Shown piece by piece: positions 1 through 11,490 of a stretch of 64,000 nucleotides of DNA. Position numbers and translations under genes: made by a program. Each line of letters starts with the position of its first letter. Within the stretch, counting starts at the first letter, position 1. The stretch is from Trifolium pratense (Eukaryota > Streptophyta > Magnoliopsida > Fabales > Fabaceae): assembly GCF_020283565.1 (NCBI RefSeq), contig NC_060063.1:46770856-46834855 (forward strand). Reading direction: 5' to 3'. Under the pieces are notes generated by a model. It was not told the origin of the DNA. It ran no database searches and saw nothing but the letters and a program-made list of their open reading frames with translations.

Positions 1-203
1 CATGCGTAAGCATATCTAACTAAGTCAAAGTAATCAAAAAAAAAATAATAATGGTGGATTATGTTGTATTTGCTTAATCAAATCTACTTTAGAATCAAGA
101 TAAACTTGCACTCTAGCAAACAAAGAAAAGTTTCATGTAACTTTAAAAGTGACACGAGACAAGACAGTAATCATTGATCATCAATCACAACAAGAATATG
201 TAC

Positions 204-2263
204 CCGTCACTACTGCCTGAATATATGTAGTTAGCATCTTCACTCCAAGTCACACTTAAAACTCGTCCTGAAAACAATACCACAAAACATTCTCTTAATA
301 CACACTAAGCAAATCAAGCACAACAAAAAGAAAAATTGCACAACCCAAGCAAGGCATTTCTCAAAAAGAAGTCTTCTAACCTTTGACTCGAAGCAAGGAT
401 TTCACATGCATAAATTCATCCGTATCAGAGATGGCATAAATTCCCACACGTCCATCATCGTAACCAATTGCTACACGTGGAAACCGAAGAACAGATTGCA
501 TGATAGTAGCAGGTGACTCAGAATCTTCATCGCTTTCGCTGTTCTCAGACTCACCAGAATCACCATGTCCATTCCCCAAACGACCACCCTTTGTCTCAGC
601 CTTTATAACACTGCTCTTAGGCAGTGTAACAGCCATTTTCCAGATTGAAACACCATCTGATTCTAGCACTGTCTGTCAGCACAATAAATATAGTTAAGTC
701 CTGAAGTAACTAATTGGTGACAACAATCATAAAACAAAGAAGGAAAGGGCCCCTCTAATGTAGTCCCGGTTCAATGGTAGCCCTCATGCACTGACTGACA
801 TGCTCTAGCAGGTTACATATTGTTAACAACAACAACATTAAGTTTTCTTAATATCAACAAAAATTTGAATTAAAATGCTATGCCAAGTTTAGCTCAAGAG
901 TAACTCCTTTCCAAATGGTCTGTACTAAAGTTACTCAAGAATGAATGCACTCTTTCAACATAATATTTAAAATAGTAAACCCACTTGGGTTGGTCTGGTG
1001 GTATTAGCTTGGGACTTGGGAGTGTGCTCCTCCTTAAGGTCTCGGGTTCAATTCTCTCCGGTGCCAATTTGGTTGGGCTAATTTAGCTTCTTAAAAAAAA
1101 ATATTTAAAATAGTAATTACCAAAGGGAATTGAGCCTAGCAGAAAAGGCTAGTCTCCTACAATGTGGCGAACCAAAGTTCGAATCCTGGTCAAGAGAGGA
1201 GCCCACTAGAATGGATTACCTCCCATAGATGGAACCTATGAAAAACCAAAAAATTAAAGGGCCATGCTAACAAGTGCCGTAAGGGCACTAGCTAAGCATG
1301 CAAAATATAGAGATTTTGCATTAGAAAAGGCTAGTCTCCTACAATGTGGCGAACCAAAGTTCGAATCCTGGTCAAGAGAGGTGCCCACTCGAATGGATTA
1401 CCTCCCATAGATGGAACCTATGAAAAACCAAAAAATTAAAGGGTCGTGCTAACAAGTGCCGTAAGGGCACTAGCTAAGCATGCAAAATATAGAGATTTTG
1501 CATTAGAAATGACAAATTTTAAACTTCAAAAAGGTTGAATAAACCACTTTTCAAGACGAAACTTCTATAATAGTTTCCTTAACAAGTGTCTTAAGGGCAC
1601 TATTTATTTAGCATTTTCCAAAAATATAATAGCAATTTAACTCGTATTTTTGTCTTAAACCTCTAGTTTCTAGGGGATATGTCTCTGGTAATCCAAAGTT
1701 CACCGGATAGTAAGTAAAGTCTAACTAAATATGGTTCTAACTACGGTTCAAACTCGGTACTCTAGATCATCTATTCAACCTTCACTAAAGCTCGTTAGAC
1801 ATTGAATTTAGTCTCCAATCCATACCAAATTTCAAATCAAGTTAACAAATTAGTTCCTATTATCACCAAATTGATCCTTGTAAGTAACATGTAACACACA
1901 CTGCACTATAATATACAATCAACATACCGTTTGTTTCAAGTGGAAAAAATCCCACTTAGAAACAGAGCCATCCAAATTCGACGAGAACAAACGACCAAAT
2001 TCAGAACCATTACACCAAACAAGTGAAGAAACTCTCTTATTAGGATCACCACGAATGGTTAACTGACAATGCCAACGGTCAGAACCGGGAGAAACAAGCC
2101 AGAGTTCAAGAGAACCGTCTTCGCGAGCAGCGGCAACACGTAAGCCATCGATACTGGTGGCTATAGCAATGACAGGTGATGGCTTCCAATCGATTTGTAA
2201 ACCGTCGATTTTCACAGTTGAAGGTTTCCAGTTAATGTTTTTGTTCTCGTAGAGTTGAACCAT
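204..2263 (-). CDS. UTP4: UTP4/cirhin-type WD40 protein, 5' part (partial)
   Basis: Three coding exons are visible on the minus strand: 2263-1928, 672-381 and 267-204; the rest lies beyond the left edge. All joins keep frame and use GT-AG introns. The N-terminal exon reads as a WD40 start ([17 protein letters not shown], then [16 protein letters not shown]). Exon 2 carries an acidic Ser/Glu/Asp stretch, followed by [12 protein letters not shown]. Exon 3 gives [21 protein letters not shown]. This order matches the UTP4/cirhin family (POPCORN in Arabidopsis), a component of the t-UTP part of the small-subunit processome in the nucleolus, needed for 18S pre-rRNA transcription and processing. Intron 1 is long (1.25 kb) and holds a SINE and a tandem duplication. 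The start at 2263 is the first ATG after an in-frame-open leader and is followed by the conserved WKPSPV segment. Function is by family resemblance. Confidence 0.85.
979..1099 (+). mobile_element. SINE inside UTP4 intron 1
   Basis: A 121-bp tRNA-derived SINE. It shows an A-box-like segment (TTGGTCTGGTGGT) near the start, a B-box-like segment (GGTTCAATTCTC) about 60 bp later, and an A-rich tail. Perfect 17-bp target-site duplications (AATATTTAAAATAGTAA) lie at 962-978 and 1100-1116. It is antisense to the host gene. Confidence 0.85.
1141..1506. repeat. 182-bp tandem duplication in UTP4 intron 1
   Basis: Two adjacent copies (1141-1322 and 1323-1506) differ at only a few positions. Each holds a B-box-like GTTCGAATCC and ends with the palindromic segment AAGTGCCGTAAGGGCACT. 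A related, shorter version of that segment (AAGTGTCTTAAGGGCACT) recurs near 1580-1600, which suggests a mobile-element origin. Confidence 0.75.
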
Positions 2264-2639
2264 GTTTATGTGTGTTAATGTTGTTGAAGGTTAGGGTTCG
2301 ATTCTATCGTCTCGGCGGCGCGCTGCTTGAAACGGCGGAGGAGATGGGTGCCGCTTGTTTGCTTGCTGCTGAGACTTGAGAGAGATTAGATCTGCTCTAA
2401 TCCCTATTTGTTCCAGTTTCCCAGTTTACTCTACCGATGCGTGACATATGGCATAAAATATTTCAACGGCTCCGATTAGTTGTTTAAATTTAACGAATTG
2501 ATTGATTTAATGGTGGCGGTGGACTTTGCTGGAGACCAGAACACATTCCCTCACTCCCTCGCAGTGAACTCAACTGCTCGGAAAACACGTAAGCACCGCG
2601 ACTGAGTATTCACCTTTCTCATACATTTACATTGAAACG
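2264..2639. promoter_or_regulatory. Divergent promoter between UTP4 and SHH1-like genes
   Basis: Only 376 bp separate the two start codons, so both promoters and 5' leaders must share this stretch. It includes a GC-richer patch (near 2310-2330, CTCGGCGGCGCG) just upstream of the UTP4 start. I see no convincing TATA box for either gene, as is common for housekeeping genes. Confidence 0.6.
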
Positions 2640-5600
2640 ATGAAAGATTTAACTTCAAACCAATCTCCATGCTCTAAGCTCTCTATGGACGAGGTAATTC
2701 CCATTGCTATCTTCTTTACCAAACTATTCAATTTCAATAATTTCATTTCACCTTTTTTAATCTTCTATTTACTTGCTTGCAATATATATTGATTGGCTAA
2801 CCCTAGTAATTTCCATTTGGTTCACCCTCATTTCTAGATACTTGAATTGGAACGAATATACAATGACGTGGGAGAAAAATCACTTGATCACAATTTCTGC
2901 AAGGATATTGCTACAAATTTTAGGTAAATTCAGTATTTTCTTAACCATAATCTCAATTAGATAGGAGAGTATGGCCTTGTTATTTTAGCATTTTATAGCA
3001 TAAATAATTTAAGTTAATTTCATAAGCTATTTTGGAGAGCTTATGGAAATATGGTGATGAATATGTCATAACATGTTTTCATAAGTTTTCCCAAAAAGTG
3101 TCAAGAGTGTTTATGCTAGTAGATAAGCTCAAATCTATGATGCATAGGTACGGCTTACGGGTACCCTTACTTGGTACGGGTACGAAATAAGGACGATTTT
3201 AAAAAGCGGAGGTATGGATACATTAATATAAAATATAAAGACAAATATTTTTTGAGTGAATTACTACCATCATGCGTTAGAGATTTACTTTTTATGTCCA
3301 CCGTCTACACTATTTTCATCAAAATCAACGGAGAGAATTTAAATGCAATAGAAATCTAAATATTTTTCGCTATTTTTCCATTCCAACACATTTTTGCCAC
3401 ATTCACTTTGGCGAATCAACCAAACAAAAATGGGTAAAGAATGGTATGTATGGTACAGTATGAGTATCGTAAGTGTACCGGTGTCGTACCCGGAACAAGT
3501 ACTTCACCATTTTAGGAATATTCATGCTTCCAGGGCTCAAATAAGTCAATCCAAACATGCCTATCTGTTCTGTTTATTATGATACTATGTCATAAATGAC
3601 CTACTTGTTTTGATTTTGCAGCTCTTCATCAAACAGTGTTGGTAAAAATTCTTTATCATGGGAACAGGTTATTAAAATTACTTTATCATTTTGACAGTTT
3701 TTGGAGTGTATGGAGTAGCATGTTATAATGATGTATTGGTTGTATTGGGTTTCAGGTGCAGCAGTGGTTCCAAAATAAACATAGAGAGTCAAAGGGTCAG
3801 TTTGCTTCATCACCTGAGGGGCTGAACCTATTTGTTGATCTTTCGGAAAAATCTTCCATAAAGGGACATAAAAGCTCTCCGAAACCAAAAGGTTTTTCCT
3901 TTTTTTTTCTCTCTTAGATTTTAATGTTGCTATGAATACAAAAAAAAGGAAGAAAGAACTAAATCACTGGAACACATGATCGTTTTAGTTATCTGCGACT
4001 GTCACCTTTATTGTGTTGTTATTACTAGGCATTCGTTTGCTTTGGGTGAAATGCTGTTAGTTCCAACAAAGATGATATGCAGGAACAAAATGGTAAAACT
4101 TGAAAAAAAGATTAGAAAATTAAAGAGTGTGAAAAAAGACTGGAAATGTTCATAATGAGTTGCTTTTCTAGGCACCATAGGTATAAGGCCAATAAGTTTT
4201 AAATACAACTTATAACATGATTACTTATACTCAGTTCTCAACGATTCATTGAATTCACTCTAGCTCTCTATATACAATCATTATTATTGATACTAAAGTA
4301 ATATTACAATAAATGAACAATTGATGGCCGAGAAACGGTCCCTTAGCCTGTTTGGCTACACCATTGGATCATATGTACAGTGTACTAATACCTCGGAAAT
4401 GATGTCATCGAACCTTCTTTGAACCAATGAAACGAACTCCGAGTAAACTGTTCAATGTCTTGTAGATAATGTTATCAGACTCAGATTGATTGTCAACTCA
4501 GTAAATGTACTGCGATTATTGGTCTAACCAGTGAGTCAGCGGTCAAACCACATGAAGTAGCATATGTTAAATTCCTCAATTCTATATTGACCATAGTTAT
4601 AAATAATTTACGGCTTATATCAATATCATCCTAATGTTTTGTGGTAAATTGTTTTTTCGGAAGCAAGGTGAACAGTGTTCAAATCTAAAATGAGACAATT
4701 TGTTACTTTAGAAGAAGTGTTGTCCTCACAGTAGCAAACGTTGAAAATGCAAACATGAAACCTATGCGTATCGAACCTGGTTCTTTCCTTTCATTGCATG
4801 AGATAGCTTAACCACTGCCACAGACTTCGTTTTATACGCGACAAATATAATATATATAACCATATGATTGATTGATCGATACTAGTATATATACCTATTA
4901 AGAAAACAAATTGGGGTGGTGTGGCTCTCCTTGTCCCAACAAAACTCCACCCCTGATTGAAGATGATATTGTTTTTACCTCAAATCAAGTAACAGCAGTA
5001 TTTGTACATGTTCTGACTAAAATTGCTCTTATGCTTTTCAGTTTTCTTCCTTCCAAACAATGATTCTTAATTTCTGTTGGTGGAAATATAATGAATGATC
5101 ATCTGCAGTTGTTATACTTAGCCATGTTTCCTTTAATTTGAGAGAGAAGGGGTTTCTCTGATATTTACTGTTTTGTGACTTCTGGTTCTTAACACAATGC
5201 TAGGTATTCAAGCTGCAGATCTGTCGGAAATGGCATTTGAAGCAATATCTATAAAAGACAATGCATGGTGAGGAATAAACTTCTGATTAAGCTGCAACTC
5301 TATTTTGAGTTTATACATATTGTGCATTTTAACATTTTAAAATAGTTTGGATTAAATGAGAATTATTAGAGATGGTCTGATTTTTGTTTATGGCGTTTCA
5401 GTCAGAACAAGATTAAAGTTCATGTGCCCCTCACCCCACCAAATAACCCTAAACCCCTCTCCCGTTCACACAACCATTAAGCCTTTATTGTTAGTCAAAT
5501 ACTGACCCACCATTTGATACTTTTTTATTTTCCAATTACAGGCACGACGTTGCAATGTTTATGAACTATAGAGTGCTGTGCACAGGCGAACTTGTAAGAT

Positions 5601-6854
5601 TCTGTTATCTTTTGGGTTGTTAAAATACTGAGTTGTTGTTTTGAATTTCTAATTAATAAAGGAGCAATAGTTCCTTTCATGCCTGCAATGCTTTCCTTAT
5701 TTTACTTAAAATACCCATCTTTATATGTACTTCTTTTCACACTAAATTTGTAAGTTATTTGATGCCTGAAATTTACTTTTCATTTTAGCGAGACATTCTG
5801 TTCCAATATGATTTTCAATATTGTGTAATCTAAATAATTGTATGCTCTTATTTGTGATATTTCCATTCATTGAATTTTTTTGGAAAAGTCAGTAGAATTA
5901 CTCTGCAACCTATACTTGTATACCTGTGAACAGTGTAAGATATCCTGCTGTCTTATGATATGGCTGTTCTGACTTAGAGGATGCTCTTTTGGTATATTAT
6001 GGACAATCAATTGAAGTTAGTGTAACTTGTGACATATGATTTAAGGAAGTTCGTGTACGCTATCATGGATTCAGTAAGGATGAAGATGAATGGATTAACG
6101 TGAAAGATGGGGTGCGGCAAAGATCCATCCCATTGGAAGCTTCGGAGTGTCACAAGGTGCAGGAAGGACATCTTGTACTATGTTTCTTGGTAATGGATTC
6201 CAGCCTTTTTTATTGTACTTTTACATAAACATAATGTGTCCGGTGTGCACATGATTGATGCTGTGTTTGTTTACACGTCAAATCTTTTCTGCAAGACATG
6301 AACAATTAGAGCAAAATTTCTTGAGTTAGTTTAACACGTTTGAGGAGGATTCGACGCAAAATTTCTTGCAAAATCATGTGACTTGTGTTTGACGTATCAA
6401 ACTCAAATGGATTTTTTTTTTCTTCTGCTTTTAACTAATCCATAAATTCCCTAACCATTGATACTCTTTTGACCCTTCATTGGTTTCTCTCAGGAAAAAT
6501 CTGATTATGCCCTTTATTGTGATGCTTGTGTTTTAAAAATCGAGAGGAGGGTACATGATAGCAAAGAGTGTAGCTGCATCTTCACTGTCCGGTTTTACCA
6601 TGACAAGTCTGAGGTGATATTTGATATCTTTGCTTCATTTTAACAAAATCCATTCCATGTCATGTCATCAACATTCTTGCTATCATCTTTGGTAGCTGTT
6701 AGGGATCCTCAGATGTTACCTTTGCCTGATGTATTTTGTTTGTCTTTGGCAGGAAGAAGTTCGTTGGGACGGTATATGCTGTAGGCCAACACAAGAAGAA
6801 GCTGAGGCCCCCTTAGAAGCTTTCCTGAACCCCATAGAGACCTTGTGGGGATAG
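2640..6854 (+). CDS. SHH1: SHH1-like homeodomain-SAWADEE chromatin reader
   Basis: Nine exons: 2640-2693, 2838-2923, 3622-3667, 3756-3891, 5204-5267, 5542-5593, 6046-6189, 6494-6613, 6753-6854. They sum to 804 nt (267 aa plus stop), all joins in frame. Residues about 19-75 form a divergent homeodomain ending in [13 protein letters not shown] linker follows, then a SAWADEE domain from about residue 115 ([18 protein letters not shown], later a Cys/His cluster [20 protein letters not shown], then [16 protein letters not shown]). In Arabidopsis, SHH1 reads histone H3 tails methylated at K9 and unmethylated at K4 through this domain, and recruits Pol IV for RNA-directed DNA methylation. The cluster is as expected for the zinc site of the domain. 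Length is close to Arabidopsis SHH1. Whether it is SHH1 or SHH2 in orthology cannot be decided here. Intron 2 carries a small repeat element and intron 4 is 1.3 kb. Confidence 0.85.
3148..3500. repeat. GTACGGGTACC-rich small element in SHH1 intron 2
   Basis: The ends of this stretch carry short, mutually complementary words built from GGTACGG, GGGTACC and GTACCGG, with an AT-rich centre. This looks like an old non-autonomous DNA transposon. I could not find a clean target-site duplication, so boundaries are approximate. Confidence 0.4.
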
Positions 6855-9004
6855 AAAGTTACAAATTTTGATTCGTATCAATGCCGTTTGGATAGATTTG
6901 ACTTTTAAAGAGTGTTATGAACAAGTGTTAGGTTTTTTTATAATTTTAAGCATTAGTCTACAGTAGATCCCTCCATAGAGTATAATATATATACTCGGTA
7001 GAGTATAATCTATTTACTCTGACAAGGTGTAATTGGATTATGTATATACACGGCGAAAACCCACTTGTGTATGCTCTAAGGCCTTATTTAACTTTTTTTC
7101 ACCATCGTTGTCCTACTAAACCACTCATTCTCTCATGCTTTTTAAATTAGAAAAATTGTTAAATATAATTTGGAGTATATACTGGGAGATTTGCTGCTTC
7201 TTTTTCTTAGCATTGTAGTTAGTAGGTTGCTTGGGATTATCAGCTTGATGTGCGGGGTTCAATTTTATCTTATTTCTTTTTCGATTTGTCTTAGCATTGT
7301 TATAGCGATCGATTGAAGTTGGTATATTTCAATGTGGTGAAACTTCATCTATGGTCTTCTAGTCGCTTTTTTTAAGGCCAAAATTGCTTTGTGAAAAGAC
7401 AACTAAAAATACTGCAAAATGCCAAAATCATGATGCAGGGCGATCAACGTGAGTCTATGGGTTGAAAACACCAAACCAATATTTTTTTTAAAAAAAAAAT
7501 TTATGCTAAAATAAATTTCGAATCCATTTTCTATTATATTTTGTGGTTCCCAAAATATGTTTTGTCTATTTCTCCAAAAATATGTTTTGTCTTTTTTTTT
7601 TTTGGTCAAGGACACAACTGTCTTTTAAATTTGATGGTATTATAATATTTTGTATTTTAAAGTTGTTATTATTGATACAATTAACTTTTGAATTTGACGG
7701 TCTATAGTATTTTGGTAATATTTTTTTACTGTATGTTTTGACAATACTATTATCTATTTAGATTTGTTAGTGAAAGCAAAAAAATTATTATTTTAAGTGT
7801 ACCAATTTTTTTTTTACTATTAAGGGTACCAATTTAGTCCTCTAAAAAAATAGAAGTATTAATTTAGTCCCTAATAGTGAAAGTTTTAATCTCCGCCGGG
7901 ATCGTAAAAAAAACTCTTATTTTGATGCTTTCATAAAGGAAGAAAAAAAAAAGTAGAAATTAGTAATCAACCTATTCAAAATTTGCTAATTTTTTTATTT
8001 TAAAATGTTTTTGGGGACCAAATTATCCCAAATAAAATTGTTGCAAGAACCTAAATCTCTTCGATGTTTGTATATTTACTGTCGTAAAACCTGTTGTAAA
8101 AATTGGACCTAATCACAATATTCAACCATATATTAATTTAAGTAATTCAACAAATATTATAGATAATAAATCAAAATAGAGTTCATAGGAACTAATCTCT
8201 TGTGGGTGTAGTAGTTTGATGTCAACCGCATAGTAAACAACCACAGAATCATAAACCTGCAAAATAGTGAACCATGGAATAATACCCGAGGCGTGCTGAT
8301 CGTATTGTCCTTAAGGATTTATCTGCCTCATAAGCGCAAATCCCCCAGAATTCAACAGGTCCTTCCCGGATATGAATTATTTCCGAAGTGACAGAACTGA
8401 CAAGAATCAATAGATACCGGTGAGTTACAACTCATTCGTGATATTGTCGTGAATTTTTTCCGCTTGATTTAGGATTTTCCTAAAAGATTATATGCGGTTC
8501 ATTTAAACTACAAAGTTGAGTATTATGTAGGTGCAAGTTTATAAGGACAATTAGTGGTATAAATTGAGAAAATGTATATCTATGTCACAGCAATAATATA
8601 AAGATCAAAATAAATTACACGCTGTGCAAGTTCCAAATCTCAGCTTTAGCTTGAATCGATTTTAGAGGCCAAAATTATAATGGAGCCGGTAAACACGAAT
8701 CTATGGGTTGGAAACGCCAAATCAAAATTAATTACCAATTTTTTCACTTCATAATTTTTTTACGGTAAAAGAAAAAATAAACTTCATAATTGATCATAAG
8801 AAAGTACACTAGTAAAATCCATTTATTTCAATATTGCATAATATAATATAACCATATAGGCACACACCATAATACATACTTATAACTCAAAAATAAAATA
8901 TTATCCATATATCCTCAACTGGACATACCCAAGAAGAGGCCACACTCAAATTTTTATTCTTGTATTATTATATTATATTATATATATATATATTAAGAAT
9001 TTAA
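6855..9004. other. Intergenic, no gene seen
   Basis: AT-rich DNA downstream of the SHH1-like gene. The first 200 bp probably hold its 3' UTR. Two related short segments (near 7440-7480 and 8680-8730, both containing ATCTATGGGTTG or GTCTATGGGTTG) hint at an old duplicated repeat. A GC-richer island at 8270-8400 looks repeat-derived but I cannot name it. No long ORF is convincing. Confidence 0.5.
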
Positions 9005-9172
9005 TTGATATGCACCGACGGTGTAAAATAATTTTATAGTGTCAACCAATATCAATCATGTTTTCCGCCACATCACCCCACTTGACCCCACTTTTTTGAC
9101 ATGACATGACAAAAAGATGGTTATTTATTGGACGATCGTGTAAAACTATTTTACACCGTCACTGCATATCAT
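9005..9172. mobile_element. Foldback MITE
   Basis: Inverted ends of about 40 bp: TGATATGCACCGACGGTGTA on the left, and the complement of a right end reading TGATATGCAGTGACGGTGTA. Both continue into TAAAATA-TTTTA words. The flanking bases TTTAA occur on both sides as a possible short target duplication. About 168 bp, non-coding. Confidence 0.75.
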
Positions 9173-9307
9173 TTAAACTCTTATATTAATTAAACACTGA
9201 AGGGGGAGGATTTCAATACTAGTGGGGACAATTGATTTTAAAAAGCTCGCACGAGGTTGGAATTAGCAAAACAGAACACCGGTAGTACCATATGGTACAT
9301 ATGTGAG

Positions 9308-9969
9308 CCTAGATGTCAAACTCACGAGTAGACTCTCAAACTCGTACGAGTTTGAGTATCTAGGATGCAAAAACGAATTGAATCGCTCATAGAATCGATT
9401 TTTGATAAACTCGATTAGATTCGAATAGACTCGCATAGACTCGTATAAACTCGCGAGTTTTTGGCGAGTTTACGAGTCTATAAATTTTTCTAAAGACTTT
9501 TTTTTACAAAAAATCCCCATAAAAAGCCCAAAACACAATTTTAAAAAAAAAAAATATTTGATAACCCGTAACTTTTTTTTTTCCTACTATATATACATAA
9601 TAGTACATTAGTACCCAATGTTTGGAATTAGAAACCATCAAACTAGCTGTCGTCGACGAAGAAGGTGTTTTATCTGGGTAGAGTTTGATGATGATGATAA
9701 TGATGATAGTGATGATTATATTGGTGGTGATGAATTCACCGGAGCTTTTGATGTTTGAAGTCATTATCATATAGTATATATTTAATCGGAGCTTTGCTAT
9801 TTTGTTTGTTTTATTATGGAGCTCTTTTGCTTTGAGTTTTGTGTGTGCGCGCGTGCGTGCGTGCGTGCGTGCGTGCGTGATAAACTCGTACGAGTCTACG
9901 AGTCGAGTCTACGAATCGAGTCTGCGAGCGTTTGTGAGTCTGAGTAGACTCTCGAGTCTGACAACCTTG
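9308..9969. mobile_element. hAT-like non-autonomous element with CTCGTACGAG repeats
   Basis: Approximate 662-bp element. Terminal words are AGATGTCAAACTC (left) and the complement AGGTTGTCAGACTC (right). Flanks give an imperfect 8-bp duplication, TATGTGAG (9300-9307) and TATGTCAC (9970-9977). Both subterminal zones, 9320-9480 and 9880-9965, are packed with ACTCG/CGAGT words, including the palindrome CTCGTACGAG. Inside is a TGCG microsatellite (9843-9880). No transposase is present. The 8-bp duplication and terminal form fit hAT elements; with two mismatches this remains an inference. Confidence 0.6.
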
Positions 9970-10333
9970 TATGTCACTGTCTGTTACCTTACCTTCAATC
10001 TTACAAGGAATAAATTATGCGTATGGAATTTATCAACTCATCATGAAAAACAAAATCATAGTAAAATTAAGGTATAGGAGTAGTTGAAATTAAATTAAGG
10101 TGTTGTACCTCACAATTGCATCTTTGCGTGTGAAAATAAAAATCACAAAATTAAGGTATAGAAGGAATAAATTAAATTTAATAGAGTCAAATGATATAGA
10201 TAAATAAAGTGGTTGCAAATGGTTGCAAATGGAAATTTGCAGTAATGACGTTTGGGCCATTGATTAAACATTTGTCTTCACTTCTGTGTCACATGGACAA
10301 TGGTAGGACAATTTTTTTTCTACCCCTACATTT

Positions 10334-10514
10334 GAAAGTTTCTCAACGCACCTCAACATTTCTCCCGCACTCTCTAGCGCACCTAAAAAAATTCGGAAAA
10401 TACGTTTCGAACTGTTTTGTAGTGTAAAATTTACACTATAAAAAATTCGGGAAACGTTTTCCGAATTTTTTGGGGAGTGCGGGAGAAAGTGAGTGGGTGC
10501 GTTGAGAAATTTTC
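10334..10514. mobile_element. Mutator-like MITE with 9-bp target duplication
   Basis: A 181-bp foldback element. Its ends are GAAAGTTTCTCAACGCACC (left) and the complement of a right end reading GAAAATTTCTCAACGCACC. The arms stay complementary for most of the length (both carry CTCCCGCACT and AATTCGG words). A perfect 9-bp direct repeat, CCTACATTT, flanks it at 10325-10333 and 10515-10523, as expected for Mutator-superfamily insertion. Confidence 0.8.
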
Positions 10515-10523
10515 CCTACATTT

Positions 10524-11490
10524 AACCCTCTACCCTTACAAAATACCCATTATTCCTATTTTACCTATTTTAATATTTAACTTTTCACTATTTTTTTACC
10601 GGTCATTTCAACTTTTTTGAAAGACTTTGTCCACCCTCCATTGCAGTTTTTCGGTACCTAAAATCTTTTCAGGTTTTCACAAAATCACCGGAAAATTGTT
10701 AACAAGTGTTCCGGTTTGTAAAATATACCGGAGGAACACTTTTACAAAGTTTTTCGGTTTGTACAATTTTGCAGAATTTTGATTCCGAAACACTTTCTCG
10801 GATACATTTGTATTTACCAGAACACTTAACACTTAACATTTGAATTTACGTCGGGTACGAAACAGACGTGGAAAGTGGTTTTCACCCGACGTGGAATCCC
10901 CAATCTGTACTTGTGACACTTAACACTTAAGAAACATAAACTTTTCCGGTTTTTTTTTTTTTACCACAAATGCAGATCCTCACCCATATATCGATGGTCA
11001 AATCACTATGATCTCACCAACTAGTAATTTTTAACATTTGTACAATTTTACATACACCAGTTTTACCCTCGCCAATGTTTTTAGAGTGTGTATTCATATT
11101 TACTTTTAGTTTTATTTTATATTAAAAATATAAAACCTAACTTCTTTTTACATGATTCATTGTTAACAATGACAAGTCTACCAAATTTAAAATATGTATA
11201 CTTGTACCTGTACAAAAATGCCAAGTCTGCAAAACATTGATTAATCATTGGCATAAAATCAATTTCCACACCAATTGGAAATTGAGGTGTTTATACTTAG
11301 TTTTAAATATTCATTCTCCTACTACATACAAATAATAAACACTGTATAGCCATCAAAATTTTCTGTCTCCCAGCCCATCATGCCTCATGACAATGAGTCC
11401 AAACGTACGTTAGTACCAAAATATTTGATTGGCATTTGGAGTTTTTCAACCGAAATCCAAATACTTCAGCACCTCGGAGTCTCGGCAGTA
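10524..11490. other. Intergenic, no gene seen
   Basis: AT-rich stretch downstream of the kinase gene. The part near 11300-11490 probably contains the kinase 3' UTR (minus strand). Words such as ACTTAACACTTAA and TTCCGGTTTGTA repeat around 10690-10960 and suggest decayed transposon sequence, but no element can be bounded. Confidence 0.45.

Noticed and set aside
9802..10077. 91-codon frame rich in Cys-Val-Arg-Ala
   Set aside because: Arises from the TGCG microsatellite and ACTCG words of the hAT-like element.
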